DNA of 64,000 bases from contig JAEYWY010000035.1 in the NCBI GenBank assembly GCA_023428695.1, forward strand, positions 186,001 through 250,000. Reading direction: 5' to 3'. Under the pieces are notes generated by a model, which did not search any database, was not told the origin of the DNA, and saw only the letters and a program-made list of their open reading frames with translations. This document shows positions 43,063 to 52,351 of the stretch, in pieces. The stretch's first letter is position 1. Each line of letters begins with the position of its first letter. Origin of the DNA: Bacteroidota bacterium (GTDB taxonomy: Bacteria; Bacteroidota; Bacteroidia; Cytophagales; Cyclobacteriaceae). A program made the position numbers and the translations under genes.

Positions 43063-44466
43063 TCCCGACGCCTTCTTTTGTTTCATGGCAAAGAAATAGA
43101 TCGGAATACCAATGAGCGTGATGATGATACCCGGCCACGTGTAGTCAGGTTTGAACCGTACGAGTAACAGGCAAAAAGTACCGCCCATTATCAGGTAGAT
43201 GATTGGCAGGAATGGATAACCAAACGCTTTGTATGGGCGCGGAAGGTCGGGTCGTTTCACGCGAAGTATGAATATGCCGACAATGGTGAGCATATAAAAT
43301 ACAACCACACCTAAGGAAATCATATCGAGAAGGTCACCGTATTTTCCACTGAGACACCAGATGCAGGCGAGGAGGCATTGAATCCACAATGCTCTGCCGG
43401 GTACCGAAAACCTGTTGAGTTCACCTACCTGGCGGAAGAAAACGCCGTCTCTGGCCATGGTATAATAGACACGCGCACCTGCGAGTATCAATCCATTATT
43501 GCAGCCAAAGGTTGAGATCATGATCATGATGGCGATTACAATGGTGCCGCTATTGCCAAAGATGGCATTGGAGGCCGCCACACCAACGCGTTCCTTTTTG
43601 GCGAATGCAATACCGTCAAGTGGTAACACTGCCGTATACATGATGTTGGCGCTTACGTAAATAACGGTTACGATAAGCGTTCCAAGAAAAAGTGAAAGGC
43701 CGATGTTTCGCTGTGGGTTCTTGATTTCACCAGCAATAAACGTAACGTTATTCCACGCATCGGAACTGAAGATGGAACCAACCATCGCCGAAGCTATTGC
43801 TCCCATTGCCGCAATCTTTGTGTACTCTACCCACGAACCATCAGGTTTTAGTCCGTGCAAAGACCACGCATTTTCCCAGTTTGCGCTCCATACTTCAGGT
43901 TTAAGCATAATCAATCCGAAGATGATCAGTCCGAATAAACTCGCAATCTTCGTGATGGTAAACGTCGTCTGAACGCGTTTGCCTTCCTTAACGCCGCGGG
44001 TATTGATATAGGTGAGCAGTATGATTGAAACGATAGCGAGTACCTGTGCCGGTGATATGGTCAGAGACCCAACGCTTAGCAAAACATCATCTTCACTGAA
44101 TGCAGGAATGATGTACGCCGTGAATTTCGCGAATGCCACACCAACAGCGGCTATGGTTGGTGTTTGGATTACCGCAAAGAAACTCCAGCCATAAAGGAAC
44201 GCTATCAGGGGGTTGTATGCTTCCTTGAGATACACGTACTGGCCACCTGCGCGCGGAAACATTCCGCTTAGTTCACCATAACTTACGGCTGCGGTGATGG
44301 TCATAAAACCCGTTATCAACCAAACTGCAATGAGCCATCCCGCGCTGCCAACATTCTCAAGGATGTCAGCACTTACGATAAAAATTCCCGATCCAATCAT
44401 CGAGCCGGCCACGATCATGGTCGCATCGCGAAGACCAAGCACGGGCTTGAACTTTGTTCCTTCCAT
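43057..44466 (-). CDS. APC-superfamily amino acid permease
   Basis: 469 residues, about 12 transmembrane helices. The first helix has GSMIGSGIFIVSADI (the GSGIF substrate motif of APC/LAT-type carriers), helix 2 GELSGMFPRAGGQYVYLKEAYNP, and a middle NVTFIAGEIKNPQRNIG stretch. It imports or exchanges an amino acid across the inner membrane; specificity unknown. It is convergent with the SDR gene and divergent from the amidohydrolase gene. Confidence 0.93.
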   Translation of the reverse strand: MEGTKFKPVLGLRDATMIVAGSMIGSGIFIVSADILENVGSAGWLIAVWLITGFMTITAAVSYGELSGMFPRAGGQYVYLKEAYNPLIAFLYGWSFFAVIQTPTIAAVGVAFAKFTAYIIPAFSEDDVLLSVGSLTISPAQVLAIVSIILLTYINTRGVKEGKRVQTTFTITKIASLFGLIIFGLIMLKPEVWSANWENAWSLHGLKPDGSWVEYTKIAAMGAIASAMVGSIFSSDAWNNVTFIAGEIKNPQRNIGLSLFLGTLIVTVIYVSANIMYTAVLPLDGIAFAKKERVGVAASNAIFGNSGTIVIAIMIMISTFGCNNGLILAGARVYYTMARDGVFFRQVGELNRFSVPGRALWIQCLLACIWCLSGKYGDLLDMISLGVVVFYMLTIVGIFILRVKRPDLPRPYKAFGYPFLPIIYLIMGGTFCLLLVRFKPDYTWPGIIITLIGIPIYFFAMKQKKASGS

Positions 44467-44618
44467 AGGTCAATTCAAACCTTTAAGGTAACGTTTTTGC
44501 AATAAATGCAAACGGTTCATGTGTTGCGCATGGATTTTCCTTACCGGAAACAGCCTGCGTGTAATGTTATCGGTAATTTATTAATGCAGGTGTGTTCCGT
44601 TAACGGCGGCTAACTCCG

Positions 44619-44625
44619 TACTTTG
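44619..44625 (+). promoter_or_regulatory. candidate promoter element TACTTTG
   Basis: TACTTTG resembles the Bacteroidota -7 box with one base fewer and lies 9 bp before ATG 44635. This argues for ATG 44635 over the TTG at 44623. Confidence 0.35.
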
Positions 44626-44634
44626 CAGGTAGCA

Positions 44635-46281
44635 ATGCGTTATCTTGTCTTCATTCCGGTTGCCGTCATCCTATGGCTGTTGTTCTCGTTTGCAACGCAG
44701 CAGGAATATGATCTCATTCTCCGGAATGCGACGATCTATGACGGAAGCGGAAACGAGCCGTACCGTGCAGATCTTGCGATCACAGGAGACCGCATCGCCG
44801 CCATTGGCAATCTCGCGAACGCTCGTGCAAAACGCGAGATTAATGTCGAAGGCCTGGCCACCGCACCCGGCTTCATCAATATGCTCAGCTGGGCCGACGT
44901 AAGTTTGCTGCACGACGGCACTTCAATGAGTGACATCAAACAGGGTGTAACCCTTGAAGTTTTTGGTGAAGGATGGAGCCAGGGTCCTGTCAAATACGAT
45001 GCCCGCAAACCTGCCGACTCATCATGGACAACGTTGGAAGGATATTTTGACTGGGCGATGAAAAAGGGTATGAGTCCGAACATTGCGTCCTTCGTCGGTG
45101 CTACAACGGTACGCGTACACGAACTCGGGCACGAAAAAAGTCCTCCGACGCCAGCGGAACTGGAGCGTATGAAAGCGCTTGTTGCACAAGCGATGGAGCA
45201 GGGCGCTATGGGACTGGGTTCGTCTCTTATTTACGCACCCGCCGATTACGCCACGACAGAAGAGCTTATAGCGCTAGCGCATGTCGCTGCATCATACGAC
45301 GGAATGTATGCCACGCACATGCGTAGCGAGGGTGACTTCATACTCCGCGCACTCAATGAAACATTGCAGATAGCACGCGAGGCAAACATCCGGACAGAAA
45401 TCTATCATTTGAAAATTAACCTCTCACGGAACTGGCAAAAAATCGATACAATAATTGCAAAGATCGATAGCGCTCGCGCAGTCGGGCTTCAGATTACTGC
45501 CAACAACTACCCATACGTTGCATCAGCGACCGGATTAACGGCCAGGCTACCCAACTGGGTACAGGAAGGCGGACCTGCCGCCATGCGGAAGCGTCTCCGC
45601 GATCCAAAGGTCCGAAACAAGGTGTTATATGAAATGCGCAAAGGCATACCATATAAGAACTCCAATCCCGAAGACGTCATGCTCCTGGGCTTCAAACTTC
45701 AGTCACTGAATACGGCTTACCGCGGAAAGCGTCTTAGCGAAGTGGCAAAAATACGCGGTAAAGACCCGGACGAAACCGTTATCGATTTGATCCTGCTCGA
45801 CAAATCGTCCATCCCAAGCGTTTACTATCAGCAATCCGAAGAAAATATCCGTCGATTCATTCAGCTTCCATACGTGAGCTTTTGCTCCGATGCGCCGTCG
45901 TTGTCTGAACATCCGGCGTTTGAGGGATGGGGAACACATCCTCGTACGTATGGAAGTTTTGCACGCGTGTTTGCGAAGTATGTGCGTGAGGAAAAATTGT
46001 TAACCGTACAGGAAGCCGTGAGACGAATGACCAGTCTGCCTGCCTCGAACCTCAGGATACACGACCGGGGCATGCTGAAACCCGGCTACTTCGCGGACCT
46101 GGTTGTATTCGACCCAAACAAAATTCAGGATCATGCCACATTTCAAAATCCCCGTCAATACGCGACGGGTGTCGTACATGTGTTTGTAAATGGAGTGCAG
46201 GTCCTTGACAACGGTGAGCATACTGGTGCGAAGCCGGGTAAAGTAGTGCACGGACCGGGGTACAAGGGGAATCAGAAATAG
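44635..46281 (+). CDS. D-aminoacylase-like amidohydrolase lacking the HxH metal motif
   Basis: 548 residues from ATG 44635. An N-terminal membrane anchor or signal (about 3-20) leads to the amidohydrolase body (YDLILRNATIYDGSGNEP start). Later metal ligands remain: His in ATHMRSEG, His in EIYHLKI and Asp in FCSDAPSLSEH. The first ligand pair HxH is replaced by Leu-Ser-Trp (84-86) in PGFINMLSWADV, and the Cys of the usual NCG is replaced in GEGWSQ. The C-terminal MLKPGYFADLVVFDP strand is intact. It may hydrolyse an N-acyl-D-amino acid with altered metal use, or another amide. Confidence 0.88.
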   Translation: MRYLVFIPVAVILWLLFSFATQQEYDLILRNATIYDGSGNEPYRADLAITGDRIAAIGNLANARAKREINVEGLATAPGFINMLSWADVSLLHDGTSMSDIKQGVTLEVFGEGWSQGPVKYDARKPADSSWTTLEGYFDWAMKKGMSPNIASFVGATTVRVHELGHEKSPPTPAELERMKALVAQAMEQGAMGLGSSLIYAPADYATTEELIALAHVAASYDGMYATHMRSEGDFILRALNETLQIAREANIRTEIYHLKINLSRNWQKIDTIIAKIDSARAVGLQITANNYPYVASATGLTARLPNWVQEGGPAAMRKRLRDPKVRNKVLYEMRKGIPYKNSNPEDVMLLGFKLQSLNTAYRGKRLSEVAKIRGKDPDETVIDLILLDKSSIPSVYYQQSEENIRRFIQLPYVSFCSDAPSLSEHPAFEGWGTHPRTYGSFARVFAKYVREEKLLTVQEAVRRMTSLPASNLRIHDRGMLKPGYFADLVVFDPNKIQDHATFQNPRQYATGVVHVFVNGVQVLDNGEHTGAKPGKVVHGPGYKGNQK

Positions 46282-48219
46282 TTACCTTATTATAGTAACC
46301 ACACCTCTGTAAGTGCGACTGTCAAACGGCATATTGATTTCGATTGTATAGAAGTAGGTGGCGGGTGGAAGTTCTCTTCCTTTCATTGTCCCATCCCACG
46401 GCACTGCCAGACTTGTCGATTCATACACCAGCAGTCCGCGTTTGTCAAAGACACGAACTGCAATCTGACCTTCGAGCGTTGCCTGCACACCACCAACATT
46501 CCACGTATCGTTATGGTTGTCACCATTTGGTGTGAAGATCGTGGGAATATCAAGTTCACCAGTCTCACTGAAGCCGATCTGCATTTGTTCCACCTCACTG
46601 CGAAGGCGCCCATCACTCACAACCACTTCCACGTATTTTGGACCGGCAGGAGATAATGAATCAGACGCACTGAACCGATAATTCACGGAACGCAACACCC
46701 GAACGTATTCGCTTACCGGTGCTTCACCCACAAGAAAGAGAGTACCGGAAGTCGGATCAAATATGGAACGAACTACGGCGCTCGGACTTTCCGGAAAGAG
46801 TTCATCGGCGTTCACCTGGTAACTTCCCGTTCGGAAATAAACTTCAGCAAAACTGAGATTTTCATTGTCCACGTCAGTGACAGCTATTTGAGGAAAAATC
46901 GGAACAGGCCGCGCTGCCACAACAATAACCGGCGCCTGCGGAATCCCTTCAATTATCGGCCTGTCGTTCACAGGGGCAACTGTGATGTTCATGACAAACG
47001 GTTGGCTTTGTCGCGTCAAATCCGAGACACTTACGGTGACTTCGAGGACACCTGCAAAGTCAGGCGCTGGTGTCACTGCCGCGCCATCAACGGTGTAGTT
47101 GTCGCCGTCGCCGATCTGAAGCTGAAATCCGGTCGGATAGCGGTTCTCCGGATCGTTGACAATGAGATCGGTCAACGCGATCGTTACCGGCGTATCTTCC
47201 GGCGTCTCAAGCGTTTTCTGACTGGTAATCTGAAGGACAGCAGGTTCAATCACGGTGATCTGGAAAGGAAAGACATTACTTGAAGAAGTTCCGTCGTTTA
47301 CCACAACGCTCACGCTAAGCGTTCCGGTAAAACCCGGAGCAGGTATTACCTGATTTCCGTTGACCGTATAGTTGGCGCCGTTTTGAAGTGTAAGCGTAAA
47401 CGCAGAAGGATAGCTATTATCAGGATCGGTTACATAAAGATGCGCAAAAGTGATTGTTACCGGTTGATCACGAAGTGTGCTGAGCGTACTCTGACCCGTA
47501 ATTACGGGTGGCACATTCACCGGTTGTGGCACTACAGTGATTGAGACATTAAATGGTGCGCTTGACGCTTCACCATCGTTTACCGTGACAGGTACGACAA
47601 TCGTCCCGGAAAATCCCGCGGCGGGAGTAATCACGGCTCCTTCGGCTGTATAGTTTACACCCGCACCTACCGAAAGTGTAAATCCTTCCGGATACGTATC
47701 ATCTGGATCGTTCACGAACAAATGACTTAACTGTAACGTGAGCGATGCACCGGCATTTACGGAAAGAACAGTCTGACCAATGATCAGTGGCGGCGTGTTC
47801 GGAACCGGATCGTCATCATCTCCATCACCATCGTCACCGCCACCATCATCGCCGCCGCCATCATCACCTCCGTCGTCGGCCTCAACTACGGCAATCTCAA
47901 GGTTGAAGAGTTCGCTGTTGCTTACGCCATCGTTCACGCGTAGGGGTACCGTAAGTGTTCCGGTGAAATCCTGTGCCGGAGTTATTGTGGCCCCGGAGAA
48001 GGTATAGTTCCCGCCTTCGAACACCTCAAGTGTGAAGCCGGCCGGATAGTCAGGATAAGGATTTCCGACACTATCAACTACAGTGAGATTGTCGAGGGTA
48101 ATGGTTAGTGGCTGGTTTTCTGTTGTGGAAAGCGGGACCTGTCCCGTAATGACGGGATTACCCTGACCATTTGTACCTATGCACAGGGTGACAAAAGCGA
48201 GAAAAAGCAGATAACGCAT
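46282..48219 (-). CDS. Large secreted repeat protein with T9SS type B C-terminal domain (paralogue)
   Basis: 645 residues with a signal peptide (about 1-18). Four Ig/cadherin-like repeats (about 20-112, 143-232, 235-325, 328-420) share the VITGQ, DPDxxYPxGFT, NYTxxG and VxVNDGxxSS blocks with the protein at 2502. Between repeats 1 and 2 is a run of Asp and Gly (DDGGDDGGGDDG...), a flexible acidic linker. The C-terminal domain (about 556-645) starts IPTIFTPNGDNHNDTW and ends GVVTIIR, the gliding-associated T9SS type B sorting domain. It meets the amidohydrolase gene tail to tail with no gap. Confidence 0.88.
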   Translation of the reverse strand: MRYLLFLAFVTLCIGTNGQGNPVITGQVPLSTTENQPLTITLDNLTVVDSVGNPYPDYPAGFTLEVFEGGNYTFSGATITPAQDFTGTLTVPLRVNDGVSNSELFNLEIAVVEADDGGDDGGGDDGGGDDGDGDDDDPVPNTPPLIIGQTVLSVNAGASLTLQLSHLFVNDPDDTYPEGFTLSVGAGVNYTAEGAVITPAAGFSGTIVVPVTVNDGEASSAPFNVSITVVPQPVNVPPVITGQSTLSTLRDQPVTITFAHLYVTDPDNSYPSAFTLTLQNGANYTVNGNQVIPAPGFTGTLSVSVVVNDGTSSSNVFPFQITVIEPAVLQITSQKTLETPEDTPVTIALTDLIVNDPENRYPTGFQLQIGDGDNYTVDGAAVTPAPDFAGVLEVTVSVSDLTRQSQPFVMNITVAPVNDRPIIEGIPQAPVIVVAARPVPIFPQIAVTDVDNENLSFAEVYFRTGSYQVNADELFPESPSAVVRSIFDPTSGTLFLVGEAPVSEYVRVLRSVNYRFSASDSLSPAGPKYVEVVVSDGRLRSEVEQMQIGFSETGELDIPTIFTPNGDNHNDTWNVGGVQATLEGQIAVRVFDKRGLLVYESTSLAVPWDGTMKGRELPPATYFYTIEINMPFDSRTYRGVVTIIR

Positions 48220-48269
48220 GTCGTCACCTGCTAAAAAGTTGGCGCCAGCTTCAGGTGCCGGCCAGCTTA

Positions 48270-48809
48270 TCAGCGGAGAGGGAGTTCTCCATCCGCGGCA
48301 TAACTCAATCCTGTCGGCGATGGCCTTGCCGGACTCGTATAGGGATGTTCCTGTGTCTTTCCTTCACCCATAATGTGGAGAACCTCCCACCCTTTCCATT
48401 TCAGATAATCGGAAACTAAGGAGCGGTGACAACTCCACCATACTGCCTCCGAGCACATGATAGCAACTGACTCTTTTGAGGCATATTCTTCCAATGTGAC
48501 GATAGCGTTTTTAAAATCAGAAGTTTCCATGTAGTCGGCATATCCACGAAAAGATGCGTTCCTCCAGCCGGTGTTTGCACTGCCGGGGCGGGGCGGCCTT
48601 CGTCCACCGAGGGATTTCATATGCACATATTCGATACCGTGTTTCTGCAAGTCGCCTGCAAGCGCGTCCTTGTTAAAATGTGGATAACGTCGCGATGAGG
48701 GGTACATCCGGATGTCGACAAGCATCGAAATATTCGAGGCCCGCAGTAGCCGGACAAACTCTTCCAATGAATGTGTCGAATGGCCAATCGTATGAATCAC
48801 CTTCTCCAT
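48270..48809 (-). CDS. DUF488 family protein
   Basis: 179 residues from ATG 48809 (MEKVIHTIGHS); ATG 48824 is the alternative. DUF488 features are clear: TIGHSTHSLEEFVRLL, DIRMYPSSRRYPHFNK, GGRRPPRPGSAN, and AIMCSEAVWWSCHRSLVSDYL with its Cys and His. Function unknown; the Cys/His cluster hints at catalysis. It starts 40 bp after the end of the DUF1801-like gene and may be co-transcribed with it. Confidence 0.88.
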   Translation of the reverse strand: MEKVIHTIGHSTHSLEEFVRLLRASNISMLVDIRMYPSSRRYPHFNKDALAGDLQKHGIEYVHMKSLGGRRPPRPGSANTGWRNASFRGYADYMETSDFKNAIVTLEEYASKESVAIMCSEAVWWSCHRSLVSDYLKWKGWEVLHIMGEGKTQEHPYTSPARPSPTGLSYAADGELPLR

Positions 48810-48848
48810 ATTGAGAGGGATCAAAATCTCATACCGGGACCAATGAGA

Positions 48849-49277
48849 TCAAAGGCTGCGGATAATCCAACCGTTTGATTTGTAGTAGGAAACGCCTTCG
48901 TCAAGCATTGCTCTGAGTTGTTCCACGAGCGTTTCGTTAATGGTTGTGAAGTGAAACGCAGACTGCCCTTTTTTAGTCTCACGCAGTTCGGGAGGCAAAC
49001 GCTCCGCCATAGCGGGATTGATGTGAAGCGGATAGTAATATAATCCAACGTGCGTATTATGAATCGAGATTCCGGCGAACAGTACGCCGCGTTGTCTTCG
49101 GGGGTGGAAACTGTTTGATCGGTATTCGTGCTCTGTCCACAGTTCATACTGATGCGTATCGTTGACCCGTACATCAAAGGTCTTTGCATAGTTTTTCAGA
49201 ATCTTCTTCAATTCAGTGAACACATGATTTTGCTCCTCCGTAGCAGTGAAGAAAACCATCTTATGCCGGAGCGGCAT
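48849..49277 (-). CDS. DUF1801/YdhG-like domain protein
   Basis: 142 residues from ATG 49277 (MPLRHKMVFF); the ATGs at 49301 and 49259 are alternatives. The pattern of a VLFAGISIHNTHVGLYYYPL strand-turn-strand, then RLPPELRETKKGQSAFHFTTIN and VEQLRAMLDEGVSYYKSNGWI resembles DUF1801 proteins of the YdhG type. Cytoplasmic; function unknown. Family call is from pattern only. Confidence 0.6.
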   Translation of the reverse strand: MPLRHKMVFFTATEEQNHVFTELKKILKNYAKTFDVRVNDTHQYELWTEHEYRSNSFHPRRQRGVLFAGISIHNTHVGLYYYPLHINPAMAERLPPELRETKKGQSAFHFTTINETLVEQLRAMLDEGVSYYKSNGWIIRSL

Positions 49278-49301
49278 GGTAGAGCGCTTCGATAACCTCA
49301 T

Positions 49302-49650
49302 GGTGTTTGGTTAGGGCGTTATACGTTCAAAATCAAGATTAAACAATACGCCAGGTTATACCTGTAGACAGTTTAAAAAGTAAGTCTAAAAACCGGGGCG
49401 TAAAACCAACTGCGGTGAATATAACCAAAAAACCAACGAATTACCAGCAAAAAGATGCGTCCGCCGACGAACAATGCGAAACTTAAGTACAGATGATTAA
49501 CCTTGATTCAACGAATGTAAGTTTTGAACAAAACTGACTGGCAAAAAAAGCCACATTCCAAAAATTATGTTTTACTTTTAAGCACCCTTCGTTTCAGGCA
49601 ATTCAACGTCGCAATCATTTAATTGTGTCGTTTATTTCAAATGACTGCTC
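49302..49650. other. A/T-rich intergenic stretch, no gene seen
   Basis: Divergent region between the DUF1801-like gene and the SiaC-like gene. It should hold promoters for both, but I find no TAnnTTTG match, hairpin or short ORF worth calling. Confidence 0.5.
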
Positions 49651-50016
49651 ATGAAAGCTCTCACAATTGACGGTACAGACGAAACACCGAGGGTCGTCCT
49701 CGACAGGGAAAATCAGGTTTTCGAAATCTCAGGCAGATCACTTCCCGAGGATTCAGCTGATTTTTTTAATCCCATTCTTGAATGGGTTCGCGACTACCGG
49801 AACCATCCTGCGGAAACTACTCACTTCGTTTTGCGCCTTGACTACCTGAACACCGCATCATCAAAGTTTATTCAGGATATCCTTACCGGACTGGAAGGTG
49901 TTCCCAATGCACGCATAACATGGTATTACCTGGAAGACGATGAAAGTATGGAGGAAATCGGAAAAGAATTTGCCGAGCTGGTCGACGTCCCCTTTGATTT
50001 TAAGGTGTACGAATAA
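49651..50016 (+). CDS. SiaC-like (DUF1987) phosphoprotein
   Basis: 121 residues. The DUF1987/SiaC pattern is clear: ALTIDGTDETPRVVLD, a NQVFEISGRSLPEDSADFFNPILEWV core, LRLDYLNTASSKFIQDIL with the Thr/Ser cluster that is the phosphorylation site in Pseudomonas SiaC, and ITWYYLEDDESMEEIGKEFA. In Pseudomonas SiaC is toggled by a kinase (SiaB) and phosphatase (SiaA) and binds the diguanylate cyclase SiaD. No siaA, siaB or siaD lies beside it, so its partners are elsewhere or different. Confidence 0.88.
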   Translation: MKALTIDGTDETPRVVLDRENQVFEISGRSLPEDSADFFNPILEWVRDYRNHPAETTHFVLRLDYLNTASSKFIQDILTGLEGVPNARITWYYLEDDESMEEIGKEFAELVDVPFDFKVYE

Positions 50017-50128
50017 ACATATCAGAGGATCACGTAACGCATTCCTGTCTGTTCGCTGAGTTGTGGGATTGTACCGGATACCTGCAGTAGAAATATTGCC
50101 TATCTTTACCTGCAACTGACCCGGGCGT

Positions 50129-51781
50129 ATGAAGAACACCTTGACTCTTATCATCACAATTCTGCTGCTAACGTGCATGAGTTGCCAAAATGAAAGTTCA
50201 CCGACAGTCGAACAATGGACGACGCATGAGATAAACCTTACGGCTGAACAAAGTTTTCAAAACCCATACACCGATGTCGAGGTATGGGCCGAGTTCAAAA
50301 GCAACAAAGGTTTGATAATCACGCGTCCGGCATTCTGGAACGGAGGAAACTCTTGGGTGGTCAGGTTTGCTCCGCCCGATTCGGATAGCGAATGGAAATG
50401 GCGAAGTTTCTCGTCACCGGAAGATAAAGGACTTGCCGGAATTGAAGGCTCGTTGAAGTCTGTCGCATACACCGGCAACAATAAACTCTTGCGTCATGGC
50501 TTGCTCCGGATGTCAGCCGGTAAACGAAATGTCGTACACGCTGATGGAAAGCCGTTCCTTGTTGTAGGCGATACACCATGGTCAATTCCATTCAGGGCAC
50601 AACCCGACGAAGTGAAGGTTTACGCTGAAGACAGGCAACGCAAAGGTTTCAACACGGCGTTGCTCATGTCGCTCCAGCCAGACCGTTATGCCGAGGGTCC
50701 GGAACAACGCGGTGTCGCGGCCGGATATGCCCGCGCATTTACCGATCTCCCCGACGGTCATCTGAATCAACTGAAGACCGAATACTTTCAATACCTTGAT
50801 TCGTTGATTGCAATTTTGATCGATCACGAAATTGTCCCTGTATATCAACCCGTATTCCATGGCTTCGGATGGAAAGGAAAAACAGTTCTCGGTACAACAG
50901 CTGACCCGGCTGAATACGCGCGTTACTGCCGTTATCTCGTGGCGCGGTATGGAAGTTATCCGGCATTCTGGCTTATAAGCGGCGATGGAACGGGGCTTGA
51001 TCCCTGCGTAAAACCCGGAGGCGAGGAAGTCGAAAAATGGGATGCGTATCATCAACCCGCGGGTATTCACTATAATCCTGCCGACAACTATCTTCCTGTT
51101 TGGGCACAGGGCGACAGCACCAAGGCATTCCATTACAATCGTTCATATCAGGCCGAACCATGGCTTGACTTCCAATGGGCACAAAGCGGGCACGGAGGCG
51201 AACACATCAATTACAAAGTCGAAGAGATGTATGACAACACGCCGGTAAAAGCCGTGCTCAACGGAGAGCCAACGTATGAAGGCATGGACGGCGGAAAAAA
51301 CGGACTGGGCTGGTGGCAGGGTGAAGAAGCGTGGACACAACTCATGCATGGTGGCACGATGGGGGTTGTGTACGGTGCGGCAGGACTCTGGCAGTGGAAA
51401 GTCACGCCCGACGAAAGCGGTTGGGATACCTGGACAGACCAGCCCGTATCGTGGCGGGAAGGAATTGAGTTGGAAGGAAGTCGTTACGTCGGACTCGTCT
51501 CCAAAGCATTCGCAGGACACGACTTCGGCGATATGCAGAAACGATGGGATCTGACGGAAGGCAACAAACCCCTTCTTGCGAAGGAAGGTGTGTTCTACAT
51601 TTCATACCTGCGAGAAGGGGGAAGTCTGAAAATTTCATCACTACCAGCGGGCCTGCCATGGCGCTGGTTCGATCCGAAGACAGGCGACGAAGTCGACGGA
51701 GGTACGACAGAATCGGACATGACTTTTCAGGCACCAGACTCCCGGCCGTGGGTACTTATCATAGGCAGGAAAACGACATGA
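50129..51781 (+). CDS. GH140-type (apiosidase-like, DUF4038) glycosidase lipoprotein
   Basis: 550 residues. Lipoprotein signal with lipobox CMSC (Cys19). Domains: DUF5060 (about 28-110, FQNPYTDVEVWAEF and WVVRFAPPDSDSEWKWR); apiosidase-like TIM barrel (about 115-450) with FLVVGDTPWSIPF, VPVYQPVFHGFGW, LISGDGTG with a likely acid Asp and LNGEPTYEG with a likely nucleophile Glu; and a C-terminal collagen-binding-like domain (about 465-548). GH140 members release apiose from rhamnogalacturonan-II side chains; other substrates exist. TATCTTTA at 50101 resembles a promoter -7 element. Confidence 0.9.
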   Translation: MKNTLTLIITILLLTCMSCQNESSPTVEQWTTHEINLTAEQSFQNPYTDVEVWAEFKSNKGLIITRPAFWNGGNSWVVRFAPPDSDSEWKWRSFSSPEDKGLAGIEGSLKSVAYTGNNKLLRHGLLRMSAGKRNVVHADGKPFLVVGDTPWSIPFRAQPDEVKVYAEDRQRKGFNTALLMSLQPDRYAEGPEQRGVAAGYARAFTDLPDGHLNQLKTEYFQYLDSLIAILIDHEIVPVYQPVFHGFGWKGKTVLGTTADPAEYARYCRYLVARYGSYPAFWLISGDGTGLDPCVKPGGEEVEKWDAYHQPAGIHYNPADNYLPVWAQGDSTKAFHYNRSYQAEPWLDFQWAQSGHGGEHINYKVEEMYDNTPVKAVLNGEPTYEGMDGGKNGLGWWQGEEAWTQLMHGGTMGVVYGAAGLWQWKVTPDESGWDTWTDQPVSWREGIELEGSRYVGLVSKAFAGHDFGDMQKRWDLTEGNKPLLAKEGVFYISYLREGGSLKISSLPAGLPWRWFDPKTGDEVDGGTTESDMTFQAPDSRPWVLIIGRKTT

Positions 51782-51835
51782 TGCGTCCAGCCGCATCGTT
51801 ATGACAGACAGTCGGGTGGGCCGGGCGCGATTGCT

Positions 51836-52141
51836 TTAATCTCGTGCTTCATCTCCGTCCGCGGCAGCATTACCTGCCGGCGCACTCGTTCCACTTGCTG
51901 ATGTTCCGCTTTCATTAGCCGTGCCGTAGCCGCTTCCCGGTGCCCCGAATGACCCTGTACTGCGATCGTTGCCTGTAGTATCGCCCTTCATTTCCCTGGT
52001 CTCATCAGCCTCATGTGTGGAATCAGACGGCACGTTCTCCTGTGCCGCTTCGCTTTGTGCGTTGCCTGACTCACCCGATCCCGAACAAGAGACCATGGCA
52101 AGCGTTGCAACGACTGTCGATATAGTAAGATACTTTCTCAT
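51836..52141 (-). CDS. small low-complexity lipoprotein, 101 aa
   Basis: Lipobox AMVSC (Cys19) gives a clear lipoprotein signal. The mature part is a disordered run of Ser, Gly, Ala, Thr, Glu and Asp without a recognisable fold. It stands alone between the GH140-type gene and the phosphoesterase operon. It may be an envelope stress lipoprotein; no function is assigned. Confidence 0.7.
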   Translation of the reverse strand: MRKYLTISTVVATLAMVSCSGSGESGNAQSEAAQENVPSDSTHEADETREMKGDTTGNDRSTGSFGAPGSGYGTANESGTSASGTSAPAGNAAADGDEARD

Positions 52142-52351
52142 CTCTATTCGTTTATACCCAAAAAAGGAGTGCTAAACGAATGCCACCCAATTGTGATTTG
52201 AAACAGTGCTCTCGTCAGAAAAGTAGCAGCGTATTGTGGCGGCGATTCAACACATAGCCTAAAGGTTGGTTGACTCGGAACAATACTGACGGAAGTTTTC
52301 CGGAACAGTTTGTGAGAAAATACCACGGCCGCTTAAACTTGAGAAGTTAGA

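Noticed and set aside
46281..46299. small hairpin GTTAC-N9-GTAAC between convergent genes
   Set aside because: Only five base pairs and no T run, too weak to call a terminator.
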